Numbered from the stretch's first letter, positions 24,880 to 33,694 are shown. The stretch: 36,395 nt of DNA from Oscillospiraceae bacterium (GCA_015066445.1 SVOK01000020.1:1-36395); one strand, 5' to 3'. Notes: a model not told the origin generated them from the letters alone. A program made the numbers and translations.

Positions 24880-25740
24880 TTGAGTTTTAATATTGCTATT
24901 ACGAGTGACAGTACCTGTGATTTAAGCCCTGAGCTCAAAGAACGCTATAATGTAGGAATTCTTCCTTTGGGCGTTACTTTGGATAATAAAACTTACTTAG
25001 ACGGCGTTGATATCACACCTGACGATATTTATGATTACCATAAAAAGACCGGTATATTACCTAAAACCACAGCCGCAAATTTAGGTGACTGTATTGAATT
25101 TTTCAAAAAATATGCTGATGAGGGTAAAGCAGTTATCCACTTTACCATAAGCTCCGAAATGTCTTCAACATATAATAATGCGCGTATGGCAGCTGAGGAA
25201 TTTGAAAACATTTTTGTTATTGATACTAAAAACCTTTCAACCGGTGGCGGACTTTTGGTTGTTGCTGCAGCCGAAATGGCAGCAAAGGGAATGGCTCCTG
25301 AGGCTATTGTAGAAGAAATCCAGAGCTTAGTTCCTTGTGTGGACGCTTCCTTTATTATCGATAACCTTGAATATCTCCACAAGGGTGGCCGTTGCTCTGC
25401 AGTTGCAATGTTAGGCGCTAATCTCTTAAAGCTTAAGCCCTGCATTGAGGTTAAAAACGGCTCAATGGGTGTTGGTAAAAAATACCGTGGCAAATTCTTA
25501 GATGTACTCAAGACCTACACTGAGGAACGTTTAGGTGACGGCAGTGGCATCGACCTTGACCGTGTGTTCGTAACCCACGCAGGCTGTGACGAGGAAATCG
25601 TTGAAGCTGTGGTAGCAGAGGTTAAAAAGCTCGGTAAATTCAAAGAGGTGTTTATAACCCGAGCTGGCTGTACCATTTCTTCTCATTGCGGTAAGGATAC
25701 TTTAGGTGTTCTCTTTATCCGTAAAGAGCCTATAGCTTAA
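24880..25740 (+). CDS. DegV-family fatty-acid-binding protein
   Basis: A 286-residue DegV protein. Family members (FakB) bind a fatty acid and present it to the FakA kinase, feeding phospholipid synthesis. Family motifs visible are ITSDSTCDL at the N-terminus, ISSEMSSTYNNA, FVIDTKNLSTGGGLLV, FIIDNLEYLHKGGRCS and, near the C-terminus, ISSHCGKDTLGVLFI. The TTG at 24880, eight bases after GGAGG, is the best start; the TTG at 24865 overlaps that site. FakA is not in this window. It has its own promoter and a strong terminator. Confidence 0.92.
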   Translation: MSFNIAITSDSTCDLSPELKERYNVGILPLGVTLDNKTYLDGVDITPDDIYDYHKKTGILPKTTAANLGDCIEFFKKYADEGKAVIHFTISSEMSSTYNNARMAAEEFENIFVIDTKNLSTGGGLLVVAAAEMAAKGMAPEAIVEEIQSLVPCVDASFIIDNLEYLHKGGRCSAVAMLGANLLKLKPCIEVKNGSMGVGKKYRGKFLDVLKTYTEERLGDGSGIDLDRVFVTHAGCDEEIVEAVVAEVKKLGKFKEVFITRAGCTISSHCGKDTLGVLFIRKEPIA

Positions 25741-25752
25741 TGTAACATTCAT

Positions 25753-25787
25753 AACCCCTGCCGCATATTATGCAGCAGGGGTTTTTT
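25753..25787 (+). terminator. Intrinsic terminator of the degV-family gene
   Basis: AACCCCTGC (25753-25761) pairs with GCAGGGGTT (25773-25783 region), with an inner GCATA/ATGC pairing, and is followed by a run of T to 25787. Confidence 0.85.
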
Positions 25788-25868
25788 CGGGATATCCCAT
25801 ATTTCGGCGGTGGTCAATTGCCTATCTTCAAATTACCGATAAGCTTAAAGCCCCTTTTAAAATAAATT

Positions 25869-25889
25869 GGCTGCCTTTTAAAGGCAGCC
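25869..25889. repeat. Near-perfect palindrome upstream of the deacetylase gene
   Basis: GGCTGCC (25869-25875) and GGCAGCC (25883-25889) flank TTTTAAA, giving a 7-bp GC-rich stem extendable to 10 bp. It lies about 20 bp before the next start codon and just before AAGGTG, so it could be an operator or a leader hairpin. Confidence 0.4.
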
Positions 25890-25908
25890 TCAAAAATAAG
25901 GTGTTATT

Positions 25909-26925
25909 ATGAAACAGGAAGTTAAAATTTTATCATTATTTTTAGTTTGTTTACTTATATTCACTTTTTCAGGCTGTAAGAAAAATAAAACCGTATCAGA
26001 GCCAAGCGATTTCAGCTCTGTGCCGGAGACCTCTTTCTCAGAGCCTGCACAGGTATCTTCCGAAGAAGGTGAAATAAGCAGCGAAATTTCGGCTGTGGAA
26101 TCTACTGTTCAAAGTGAACCCGAAGTAATAGTTTCGTCCGAAATCACAATTCCCACGCCCCCTGCCCCTGTCACTCCTCCCACTTCAGTGGAAATAGCCC
26201 CCGAATTTACTGTAAACGACCCTGAAAACACAAGAGGTCTCTCAGAAAAAAGTATGGGCTACGGACACGGGCAACAAACAGCTATGGATAATCAGACCCG
26301 TTTTAACTCTATGAGCGGTGTAGATGCACTTGCCATTGATACTATATCACAGGAAAAAAGAGTTTATCTCACCTTTGACTGCGGCTATGAATATAATAAC
26401 CTTACTGCTTCTATACTTGATGCCCTGAAGGAAAAGAATGTGAAAGCCGCATTTTTCTGTACACTAAGCTATATAAAGCAAAATCCAAATTTAGTTTGGC
26501 GTATGATAAATGAGGGTCACATTGTTGGAAACCACAGTGCAACCCACTCTGTTTTCCCAACTATAACCCGAACTAAAATGGCAAAAGAAATTTATGAGGT
26601 ACATAAATATTTGCAGCAAAACTTTGGCTATACTCCAAAATATTTCCGTTTCCCGACAGGTGCTTATTCGCATAGCTCTTTGGAATTGGTGACTTCGGTG
26701 GGATATAAATCAATTTTCTGGTCGTTTGCTTACAAAGACTGGGAAACTGCTAATCAGCCCGATATTAATTATGCTTTTGAAAAGATTAAAGGCGGATTTT
26801 ATAACGGCTCTGTTTTATTATTGCACGCCGTATCCCAGACTAACACCACTCTGTTACCGCAAATTATAGATTACGGTATTTCACAAGGCTACATATTCGC
26901 AACACTTGATGATTATTACAATTAA
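25909..26925 (+). CDS. PdaA-like polysaccharide deacetylase lipoprotein
   Basis: A 338-residue predicted lipoprotein: signal with lipobox ending at Cys23 (FTFSGC), then a long Ser/Glu/Pro-rich linker (about 24-105) that would span the wall, then a NodB-type carbohydrate esterase domain (about 145-338). Motifs include LTFDCGYEYNN, HIVGNHSATH (metal-binding His pair), FRFPTGAYS, FWSFAYKDW and LLLHAVS. FWSFAYKDW and TFDxGYE are typical of PdaA, which removes acetyl groups from muramic acid during spore cortex formation. A spore role is plausible but not shown, since vegetative homologues also exist. The start follows AAGGTG. Confidence 0.87.
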   Translation: MKQEVKILSLFLVCLLIFTFSGCKKNKTVSEPSDFSSVPETSFSEPAQVSSEEGEISSEISAVESTVQSEPEVIVSSEITIPTPPAPVTPPTSVEIAPEFTVNDPENTRGLSEKSMGYGHGQQTAMDNQTRFNSMSGVDALAIDTISQEKRVYLTFDCGYEYNNLTASILDALKEKNVKAAFFCTLSYIKQNPNLVWRMINEGHIVGNHSATHSVFPTITRTKMAKEIYEVHKYLQQNFGYTPKYFRFPTGAYSHSSLELVTSVGYKSIFWSFAYKDWETANQPDINYAFEKIKGGFYNGSVLLLHAVSQTNTTLLPQIIDYGISQGYIFATLDDYYN

Positions 26926-26967
26926 AAAATTCGCTGTAAAAAAATGATTTAAAACACATAAACAGCA

Positions 26968-27009
26968 GAAAACGGGTGATCGTTTGTCACCCGTTTTCTA
27001 TTTATTTTT
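26968..27009 (+). terminator. Intrinsic terminator of the deacetylase gene
   Basis: GAAAACGGGTG (26968-26978) and CACCCGTTTTC (26988-26998) form a perfect 11-bp stem followed by TATTTATTTTTT. Nothing else is recognised up to 27159. Confidence 0.88.
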
Positions 27010-27159
27010 TTACAATTAAAACGATGTAAGAAAACTCCCTTTCGGTGAAGTTGAATTAGTGCTTTCGGTAGAAAGCATCAGCGGATGTGCAGTTTCATTA
27101 AACTTGTCCACTACAAATCAACACACTGAGTTATCCACTGTCTTTCACCGCTAAGCTTA

Positions 27160-27993
27160 TTACTGATTACAAGAAGCAATCTCCATAGTGTAATTGCCTT
27201 CCGGTATAAAATATTTAGTGATTGTTTGCTTATACGAACAACCCACATCGGCATTTCCTTGAAGTATTATTGCGCCGTCAATCTGTTCGCCATCACGGTA
27301 CAAATAAAAAAAGACCTTAATATCCTTTGACGGTGTACTACCCTGTGCAGTTTTTCTCATATCAAAATTAATGTTTAACATTATTTGCCCATTTCCAAAG
27401 CTTCCTATGCTACATACAAAATTTTCTATTTTACACTTATTAGGTCCATTTGACACAGGACCGCAGGTATATTCCTCGTTTAAATCATTTATTAATTTAA
27501 ATGATGAATTACCATTTTCAACATAAGTTACAGATGCCAATTTAGGTATTACCTTTTGCGCAAGCAATATCGCACCGCAAACCGAACAGTGTTTTCCTTC
27601 AGTTAAACCTGTTGCCGATATTGTGGCATCAACTGCTTTATCTATTACTTCTATGTGCCCCTTAGCAGAGGTATAATTCTCATTATAAGTATCTCCACAA
27701 GAACAGCTATATTGGGTATATCCTTGTTTTGTACATGTTGGAGAAATTACGGTAGATATATACGAATGCGAATGACTGGGTACAATCTCTGATTCAACTA
27801 AAGAAACATCCACCTCATTCTCACTACTATCTAATGTACTCTCCTCCACATCTGTATCTACCTCTTTATCATTAATATCGGAATTAATAGTATTATCAAT
27901 TTGCATATTTTCTGATGAAATATTTTCCTTATTACAAGAAGATAGAGTTAACAGAATAATAAATGTAATAAAAAGCGTAAATATTTTTTTCAT
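27160..27993 (-). CDS. Lipoprotein with Cys-rich tandem repeat, unrecognised
   Basis: A 277-residue predicted lipoprotein with lipobox LTLSSC (Cys20) and an acidic linker to about residue 72. Two degenerate Cys-rich repeats follow: HSYISTVISPTCTKQGYTQYSCSCG and an equivalent ending GLTEGKHCSVCG. This repeat type is frequent in surface proteins of gut Firmicutes; it looks like a small zinc-ribbon or disulfide module but is not characterised. The C-terminal 120 residues look like a beta-rich domain with three more Cys. AGGAGG lies before the ATG. It diverges from a small XRE repressor across two perfect operators, one of which overlaps its promoter, so its expression is probably controlled by that repressor. 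Confidence 0.7.
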   Translation of the reverse strand: MKKIFTLFITFIILLTLSSCNKENISSENMQIDNTINSDINDKEVDTDVEESTLDSSENEVDVSLVESEIVPSHSHSYISTVISPTCTKQGYTQYSCSCGDTYNENYTSAKGHIEVIDKAVDATISATGLTEGKHCSVCGAILLAQKVIPKLASVTYVENGNSSFKLINDLNEEYTCGPVSNGPNKCKIENFVCSIGSFGNGQIMLNINFDMRKTAQGSTPSKDIKVFFYLYRDGEQIDGAIILQGNADVGCSYKQTITKYFIPEGNYTMEIASCNQ

Positions 27994-28084
27994 TTTTTTG
28001 TTCCTCCTAAAATAGAAAATTCAATAAACTTAACAATGCATATAATACCACAGTAAGCGATATACGCACTACACAAACCATACG

Positions 28085-28127
28085 TGTAACACATTGTTAC
28101 ATTTTTATTGTAACAGTTTGTTACAAT
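28085..28127. promoter_or_regulatory. Two perfect operators of the XRE repressor
   Basis: TGTAACA-N3-TGTTACA occurs at 28085-28101 and again, extended to ATTGTAACA-N3-TGTTACAAT, at 28107-28127. The centres are 24 bp apart. They fill the region between the lipoprotein and the XRE gene and cover the lipoprotein promoter. Confidence 0.75.
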
Positions 28128-28135
28128 AAAGTCAA
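28107..28135 (-). promoter_or_regulatory. Promoter of the Cys-repeat lipoprotein gene
   Basis: On the minus strand: TTGACT (28135-28130), a 17-bp spacer, TACAAT (28112-28107). The spacer and -10 box coincide with the second XRE operator. Confidence 0.7.
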
Positions 28136-28158
28136 GGAAAAAATTTGGTGGTAAAGAT

Positions 28159-28362
28159 ATGAAAATGATTGGCTTACAAGAAATCCGCAAAAGGAAAGGC
28201 TATACCCAGTTAAAGGTTGCTATGGATTTGAACATAACACGAGAAACCCTATCTTATTATGAAAACGGAAAACGCAATCCTGATTTAGAAACACTTGTGG
28301 CTCTTTCTAATTATTTTAATAAATCAATTGATTATTTAATCACAGGAAAAGAATTTCTATAA
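28159..28362 (+). CDS. Small XRE-family HTH repressor
   Basis: A 67-residue protein that is nothing more than a Cro/CI-type helix-turn-helix: LQEIRKRKGYTQLKVAMDLNITRETLSYYENGKRNPDLETLVALSNYFNKSIDYLI. There is no sensor domain, so any signal must act through a partner or through protein level. The ATG follows GGTGG. The two adjacent palindromes are its most likely binding sites, making it a candidate regulator of itself and of the divergent lipoprotein gene. Confidence 0.85.
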   Translation: MKMIGLQEIRKRKGYTQLKVAMDLNITRETLSYYENGKRNPDLETLVALSNYFNKSIDYLITGKEFL

Positions 28363-28366
28363 TATT

Positions 28367-28403
28367 AAAACCGTTCCACTTTTATTTGTGGAACGGTTTT
28401 TTA
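28367..28403. terminator. Bidirectional terminator between XRE gene and rhaD
   Basis: AAAACCGTTCCAC (28367-28379) and GTGGAACGGTTTT (28388-28400) form a perfect 13-bp stem with T-rich flanks on both strands. It serves both convergent units. Confidence 0.88.
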
Positions 28404-28410
28404 TACGGTA

Positions 28411-29226
28411 TTAAATGTTAAGAAAATCTTTTCTGTAATCGAGTCCAAAAGCTTCGGCAACAGCCTTTAATTCATCATCGTGGATAGTGTTTATATGAGG
28501 TAAATGAGCTATTAACATATAAAGCTCTGCCGCTTTTTCAACAGTTTCAATAAGACCGAAGGTTTCGTCCATATCTCTTCCGGCGCCATAAATACCATGA
28601 AGTCCCCAAACAACAAGGCGATACTCTTCCATTTTCTTTGCAGTTGCAACACCGATATCATTGTTACCGCAAACCATCCAAGGAAGAACTCCGATACCGT
28701 CAGGGAAAACAACTATACACTCAGTACACATTTCCCAGATAGTATGTGTGAACTTTTTATCGTCAAGCTCGTGAATATGAGTCATAGCAAGGGTATTTGT
28801 GGGGTGAGTGTGCATAACAACTCTGTGGTTGGGGTCTTTTTTAAGTCTTGTCATATGACTCATCAAATGTGCTGGCAGTTCACTTGTAAATCTGCCGCCG
28901 TCTTTATAGCCCCAAAGTAATTCTGCGGTTGTACCGTCCTTAGCAATTCTTATGATACCAAGGTTTGTTTCGGGGTCACCCTCAATATTCTTAAAATACT
29001 TACCTGTACCTGTAACGATAAATATTTTACCGATAAGCTCGGTAGCATCAAAGCCTGTGGGAATGGTGCGTATAACATTGTTAAGGTCAAGGTATTCTGC
29101 CACCTGTTCCTCTTCTAACATATAACTTACATTTCCGCCGTTTCTCTCATCCCAGCCAAGACGGTACATATTAGCGGTTACCTTTTTCATTTCCTCCACA
29201 AAAGGAGCAGTTAAAATATCTTTCAT
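28411..29226 (-). CDS. rhaD: Rhamnulose-1-phosphate aldolase
   Basis: A 271-residue class II aldolase that splits L-rhamnulose 1-phosphate into dihydroxyacetone phosphate and L-lactaldehyde, the last specific step of rhamnose breakdown. Family features are NGGNVSYML near the N-terminus, the zinc site HTHPTN, and the later histidine in GLHGIYGAG. Length equals that of the E. coli enzyme. It follows rhaA with a 5-bp gap and has AGAGAGG upstream. It ends the rha operon before a strong terminator. Confidence 0.95.
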   Translation of the reverse strand: MKDILTAPFVEEMKKVTANMYRLGWDERNGGNVSYMLEEEQVAEYLDLNNVIRTIPTGFDATELIGKIFIVTGTGKYFKNIEGDPETNLGIIRIAKDGTTAELLWGYKDGGRFTSELPAHLMSHMTRLKKDPNHRVVMHTHPTNTLAMTHIHELDDKKFTHTIWEMCTECIVVFPDGIGVLPWMVCGNNDIGVATAKKMEEYRLVVWGLHGIYGAGRDMDETFGLIETVEKAAELYMLIAHLPHINTIHDDELKAVAEAFGLDYRKDFLNI

Positions 29227-29231
29227 TTTTA

Positions 29232-30488
29232 TTATCCTCTCTTTGCTAAAACTTGCGTTTCGTAATTCTTAACGGTGCTGAACCATTCGCCATCAAGCGG
29301 AGCGTTACACTTTCTGCAATATTCTGCCCAGACATCTCCAAAAGGCATTGTTTTAAGCTCCTCTGCTCTTACCATAAGCTCGCTCCAGTTATCACTGTTC
29401 TGCAAATTGGTCATATCAGGGGTAAGTAATGCCATAAGTAAAGCCTTTTGAGTATTTCTAAGACCTACTGTCCAAGCGGAAATTCGGTTAATTGATGCAT
29501 CAAAATAGTCAAGTGCGATTTTTACTCTGCCCTCAAGACCGCCGCAACGAACTATCTCTTTGCAGATTTCCTTTGTTTCGTCGTCAAGAAGTACCACATG
29601 GTCACTATCCCAACGGATAGGTCTTGTTACGTGAAGTGCAATTTCGGGGAAGAATGCGAGCAAAGCAGGAATTTTGTCTGACACAACCTCTGTTGGGTGA
29701 TAATGTCCGTTATCCATAAGGGGAATACATTTGTCGCTGTTAGCCGCAGCATAAGAGAGTGAGAACTCTGCACTGCCTACAGTATAAGCCTCAACACCGA
29801 TACCGAATACCTTACTCTCAACACAGGGCTTTACTTTGTTGAAATCAAAAGGCTCGGAAAGAATTTCGTCGATAGCTTCCTTATAACGAACACGTGGACC
29901 CATTCTGTCAGCCGGAATATCCTTAAAGCCGTCGCCTGTCCAGATATTCATAACACATTCCTGACCTAATTCTTCAGCAAAATACTGTGAAATTCTGATA
30001 CACGCTTTACCGTGCTCTATCCAGAACTTTCTTGTTTCCTCATTGGGGCTTGAAAGGGTTAAGGGGTCACATTTAGGGTGTGAAAAGAATGTAGGGTTAA
30101 AGTCACAGCCAAGACCTCTTTCTTTGCAGAAATCGACCCATTTTTTAAAGTGCTTAGGCTCGATTTTATCCCTGTCAACCCAGCCGCCGTTTTCATCATC
30201 AAAAATAGCATAGCAAGCGTGAAGATTAAGCTTTTTAGTACCGGGGCAAAGCTTTAAAGCGACATCTAAATCTGCCATTAGTTCTTCGGGTGTAGTTGCT
30301 CTGCCGGGATAGTTACCTGTAGTCTGAATACCGCCCGATAACGCATCAACCTTCTGGTCAAAGCCTCTTACATCGTCACCCTGCCAGCAATGAAGTGCCA
30401 CAGGAACACTCATAAGTTTTTTAATTGCAGCATCAGTATCAACACCGATTTTTGCGTACATTTCTTTAGCTTCTAAATATCTGCTCAT
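29232..30488 (-). CDS. rhaA: L-rhamnose isomerase
   Basis: A 418-residue enzyme converting L-rhamnose to L-rhamnulose, of the usual length for the family. Recognisable segments are VPVALHCWQGDDVRGFD near the N-terminus, LNLHACYA, CDFNPTFFSHP, MNIWTGDGFKDIPADR, LMDNGHYHPTE and HVTRPIRWDSDHVV, which carry the metal-binding His, Asp and Glu residues. The start at 30488 follows GGAGGTTTAAA and lies one base after the rhaB stop. Confidence 0.96.
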   Translation of the reverse strand: MSRYLEAKEMYAKIGVDTDAAIKKLMSVPVALHCWQGDDVRGFDQKVDALSGGIQTTGNYPGRATTPEELMADLDVALKLCPGTKKLNLHACYAIFDDENGGWVDRDKIEPKHFKKWVDFCKERGLGCDFNPTFFSHPKCDPLTLSSPNEETRKFWIEHGKACIRISQYFAEELGQECVMNIWTGDGFKDIPADRMGPRVRYKEAIDEILSEPFDFNKVKPCVESKVFGIGVEAYTVGSAEFSLSYAAANSDKCIPLMDNGHYHPTEVVSDKIPALLAFFPEIALHVTRPIRWDSDHVVLLDDETKEICKEIVRCGGLEGRVKIALDYFDASINRISAWTVGLRNTQKALLMALLTPDMTNLQNSDNWSELMVRAEELKTMPFGDVWAEYCRKCNAPLDGEWFSTVKNYETQVLAKRG

Positions 30489-30489
30489 T

Positions 30490-31860
30490 TTAAACCTCCA
30501 CAATACTAAAAGATTTTTTTACAGTTTCTCTTGCTTTTTCAAGAGTAAAATCATTATCCAAATACATAAATTGGGCTATAAGGTTACCGATAGCTGTAGC
30601 CTCTGTAGGGCCTGCGAGCACCTTTTTACCTGTGTACTCTTTAGTAAGCTTGTTTAAATAACTATCCTTACTGCCGCCACCGATAATATTGATTAAATCT
30701 ATCTGCTTACCGCTTACTCTTTCAATAGTTTTTACAGCTTCATTGTAAGAGTTTGCAAGTGAATTATAAACTGAATTAAGCACATCACCTATGGGAAGAT
30801 CAGGTTTGTCCAGATATTTTCTTATAGCCTCTATCATATTTTCGGGAGCAGTAAATTCAGGAGAATTTGGATTAATAAGCTCCTTAAAATCGCTTTCCAT
30901 TGCCATATTCATCATTTCATCATAGCTATACTTTTTATCAAGATTGCATCTTATATTCTGGAATAGCCACATACCCATAATGTTTTCAAGGAAACGGTAA
31001 CGGTAATTAATTCCGCCCTCATTTGTAAAGCCGCCGTTCATAGCTTCTGCATTTAAAATCGGCTCTTTATTTTCAGTGCCGATGAGACTCCAGGTGCCCG
31101 AAGAAATATAAACACCGTTGTCGCCCACAGGGCAGGCTGCAACCGCAGATGCAGTATCGTGAGAGGGGCAGAAAATAACGGTAGTATCAAACCCAACCTC
31201 TTCCCTTACCTCATCACTTAAATTTCCTACAACAGTTGTAGGCAGTGATAATTCTTTAAATATATCCGTTTTAATGCCCAAAAGCTTTAATAAATCTTTG
31301 TCAAGCGTTTTGGTTTTCGCATTTACTATTGAGCCTGTTGTGGCATTAGTGTATTCATTCTTAATAACACCCGTAAGCTTGAAAGAGAGGTATTCAGGTA
31401 TCATCAAAAAATGAGCCGCCTTATCTAACTTCCCTGACTTCTTATCACAATAAAGCTGATAAATTGTATTAAAATTAATCGGCTGTATACCTGTTCTTTT
31501 ATAAAGCTCCTCTCGGGGGATAATTTTGTCAATTTCTTCAGGGATGCCGTTTGTGCGGCTGTCTCTGTAAGAAATAACAGGCATTATTTCCTTTTTGTTC
31601 TTATCAAGAAGAACATAGTCAACACCCCAAGTATCAATAGCAACAGTGCAAGGTATCTTACCCAAAGCACCGCAAGCCTTAAGACCTGCCTTAACCTCTG
31701 CAACTAAATGCTCAATATCCCAAACAAGTGTGCCGTTTTGGTTTGTAATATTATTTTCAAATCGGTATACTTCCTGCTGTTTAAGAATACCGCCTTCAAG
31801 CCAGCCTAAAATATGTCTTCCGCTTGAAGCACCTATATCTACTGCCAAAGAATAACGCAA
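30490..31860 (-). CDS. rhaB: Rhamnulokinase
   Basis: A 456-residue FGGY-family sugar kinase that phosphorylates L-rhamnulose at C1. It shows the N-terminal ATPase motif SLAVDIGASSGRHI, VAIDTWGVDYVLLD, FCPSHDTASAVAA, ISSGTWSLIG and the C-terminal INIIGGGSKDSYLNKL. The frame is open to 31965, but that extension lacks a ribosome site and reaches the AraC stop. TTG at 31860, seven bases after GGGAGG, gives the family N-terminus. It is first of the three catabolic genes. Confidence 0.93.
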   Translation of the reverse strand: MRYSLAVDIGASSGRHILGWLEGGILKQQEVYRFENNITNQNGTLVWDIEHLVAEVKAGLKACGALGKIPCTVAIDTWGVDYVLLDKNKKEIMPVISYRDSRTNGIPEEIDKIIPREELYKRTGIQPINFNTIYQLYCDKKSGKLDKAAHFLMIPEYLSFKLTGVIKNEYTNATTGSIVNAKTKTLDKDLLKLLGIKTDIFKELSLPTTVVGNLSDEVREEVGFDTTVIFCPSHDTASAVAACPVGDNGVYISSGTWSLIGTENKEPILNAEAMNGGFTNEGGINYRYRFLENIMGMWLFQNIRCNLDKKYSYDEMMNMAMESDFKELINPNSPEFTAPENMIEAIRKYLDKPDLPIGDVLNSVYNSLANSYNEAVKTIERVSGKQIDLINIIGGGSKDSYLNKLTKEYTGKKVLAGPTEATAIGNLIAQFMYLDNDFTLEKARETVKKSFSIVEV

Positions 31861-31961
31861 AAAAAGACCTCCCTTATATTGCTTTATAGTTATTTTACCA
31901 TAACAGCAGCTTAAAAGGTAGGTCTTAAATTTGTCAAAAAAGTGTCCTCTCTTGCAGAAAA

Positions 31962-32927
31962 TCAATTTAGCTGACGTGAGCTTAATCTGTATTCTCTTGG
32001 GGACATATTAAAGCTTTCTGCGAATTTTCTGTGGAAATAGCTTATATTTTCATATCCCACAGCATTAGAAATATCAGAAATCTTGCCGTTTGTATTTTTA
32101 AGCAAAAACGCCGCCTGTGAAAGCCGTTTTTCCTGTATGAGCTTAGTGTAGGTTTTACCTGTTTTTCGCAAAATTTCACGTGAAAGCCAGCTGATATCGT
32201 AGTGAAGCTCCTCTGCTATCTCGGTAAGACTTCCGCTAACATAGTTCGTTTCAACATAATTCAGTATTTTTAAAACCGCTTCGTCCTCCCGTGTTTCTGC
32301 GACAAGGCTTTCAGTATTAGCTAAAAGCTGCATAAAAAGCAACTCCATTGTCATCTGGCTTTGTTTTCGTTTATTGGGAGCTTGCCCTATAACCGTAAGC
32401 AGCAAATTCTCTGCCAGATTTTGAATTTCAGTAATATTTGATACCTTATAATGCAGATAATTATTACCCTTGCTATTACCGCAAAGGCAATCTATTAAAA
32501 AGCTTTTAAGCGGAGACTCATCGTCAATATCGGAAAGTGTATCAGCAAAAAAATGCGGAAGAATTATAAAATTAACAGCTATATCTTCCTTTTCAGCTCT
32601 TAATATGCTGTGATTAGCGCTCTGTCCCAAAAACAACAGCTCGCCCTTTTTTAAAATTATTTCCTTACCGTCAACAATGTGGGTGGTAACTCCCTCGCAC
32701 ATATAGACAAGCTCAACATAATCGTGGGTGTGCTCGGGGAAATTTATAAAACGGGTATGCTTTCGCATAGTTATAAGCTTGCCCGATTCCAACAGCTTTT
32801 TGCTGTTAACTATATTTCTTTTGCCCTGCATATAAATATTTCGGTCAATACTTGCCTGTCCTTTGAGAATTTCCTCCTCCTCTGGAGTAATTTCTCTTAA
32901 ATTCTCCAAAATTTCGGCTTTAAGCAC
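31962..32927 (-). CDS. AraC-family regulator of the rhamnose operon
   Basis: A 321-residue AraC/XylS regulator. A cupin-type sensor domain lies at about residues 50-150 (FPEHTHDYVELVYMCEG, GELLFLGQSANHSI). Two helix-turn-helix motifs form the C-terminal DNA-binding domain (about 220-321: LTEIAEELHYDISWLSREI and ISDISNAVGYENISYFHRKFAESFNMSPREYR). It lies directly upstream of rhaB in the same direction and probably senses L-rhamnose, as RhaR/RhaS do; this is inferred from position. Start is GTG at 32927, seven bases after GGGGG. Confidence 0.88.
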   Translation of the reverse strand: MLKAEILENLREITPEEEEILKGQASIDRNIYMQGKRNIVNSKKLLESGKLITMRKHTRFINFPEHTHDYVELVYMCEGVTTHIVDGKEIILKKGELLFLGQSANHSILRAEKEDIAVNFIILPHFFADTLSDIDDESPLKSFLIDCLCGNSKGNNYLHYKVSNITEIQNLAENLLLTVIGQAPNKRKQSQMTMELLFMQLLANTESLVAETREDEAVLKILNYVETNYVSGSLTEIAEELHYDISWLSREILRKTGKTYTKLIQEKRLSQAAFLLKNTNGKISDISNAVGYENISYFHRKFAESFNMSPREYRLSSRQLN

Positions 32928-32998
32928 AACGCCACCCCCTATAAAGCTTAAACTATTCTAATTTTATCAAAAAAGCTCCTCAATATCAAGTAGTTAAA

Positions 32999-33035
32999 AA
33001 CACAATCCCACATTCGGCGTGAGGTTGTGTTTTTT
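32999..33035. terminator. Terminator after the sigG remnant
   Basis: AACACAATCCCAC (32999-33011) pairs with GTGAGGTTGTGTT (33019-33031) with two wobble positions; T-runs follow on both strands. It closes the sigG unit on the minus strand. Confidence 0.7.
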
Positions 33036-33067
33036 GTAATGCTATAGTATTTTTGTTTTATAATATA

Positions 33068-33574
33068 TCAACCTTTAATTTTATCAAGTGCACCCTTTTC
33101 AAGGCGGGAAACCTGCGCCTGACTAATTCCTATTTCCTTAGATACTTCCATCTGAGTTTTACCCTGCATAAAACGCAAAGAAAGAATATTTTTTTCTCTT
33201 TCGCTTAAATTTTTGATAGATTCTTTTAAAGCAATTTCCTGAAGCCAATTATTATCGTCATTATTATCGCCTAATTGGTCAAGCACGTAAATAGTGTCAC
33301 CTCCGTCAGAGTAAACGGGGTCATAAAGCGACATTGGATTCACAACACTTTCCATTGCTATAACTACCTCAGAAGAAGAAAGGCTTAACTCCTTTGCGAT
33401 TTCGGCGACTGTCGGCTCTTGCTGACGCTCAGTCATAAGCCTTTCTTTGACCTGCATAGCCCTGTATGCAGTGTCTTTTATCGAACGACTCACCCGCACG
33501 GCGTTGTTATCCCTTAAATATCTGCGTATTTCACCTATAATCATCGGAATGGTTATAGAATGGCGAAAAAGCAA
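33068..33574 (-). pseudogene. sigG: Sporulation sigma factor G, 5' half missing
   Basis: The protein matches sigma-G from IPMIIGEIRRYLRDNNAVRVSRSIKD to the end: region 3, VVNPMSLYDPVYSDGGDTIYVLDQLGD, and region 4 with LSEREKNILSLRFMQGKTQMEVSKEIGISQAQVSRLEKGALDKIKG. A full sigma-G has about 255 residues; here only about 160 C-terminal residues remain. Region 1.2 and most of region 2, which bind core polymerase and the -10 box, are absent. Homology stops near 33550, where FSTYAV should precede PMIIGE. The upstream sequence contains a hairpin, then element-type genes including a serine recombinase. Either the gene is dead or it is the 3' part of a gene split by a removable element. Confidence 0.85.
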
Positions 33575-33580
33575 TATACA

Positions 33581-33606
33581 TAGAGGATGAACTTTTATCC
33601 ATCCTC
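33581..33606 (-). terminator. Hairpin at the break in sigG
   Basis: AGAGGATG and CATCCTCT (about 33581-33606) form an 8-bp stem; on the minus strand a T-rich stretch (TTGCTTTTTC) follows further on. It lies about 30 bp upstream of the point where sigG homology begins. Confidence 0.5.
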
Positions 33607-33694
33607 TTAATGTCTTATAAATTATCTACTTAATATTATACTTTTTATAGCGTTTTCGGTCAACTGACAATAACTGTAAACTGATTGATATTTG

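Noticed and set aside
31861-31965. N-terminal extension of rhaB
   Set aside because: No ribosome site, no family similarity, and it reaches into the AraC gene; TTG at 31860 fits the kinase family.
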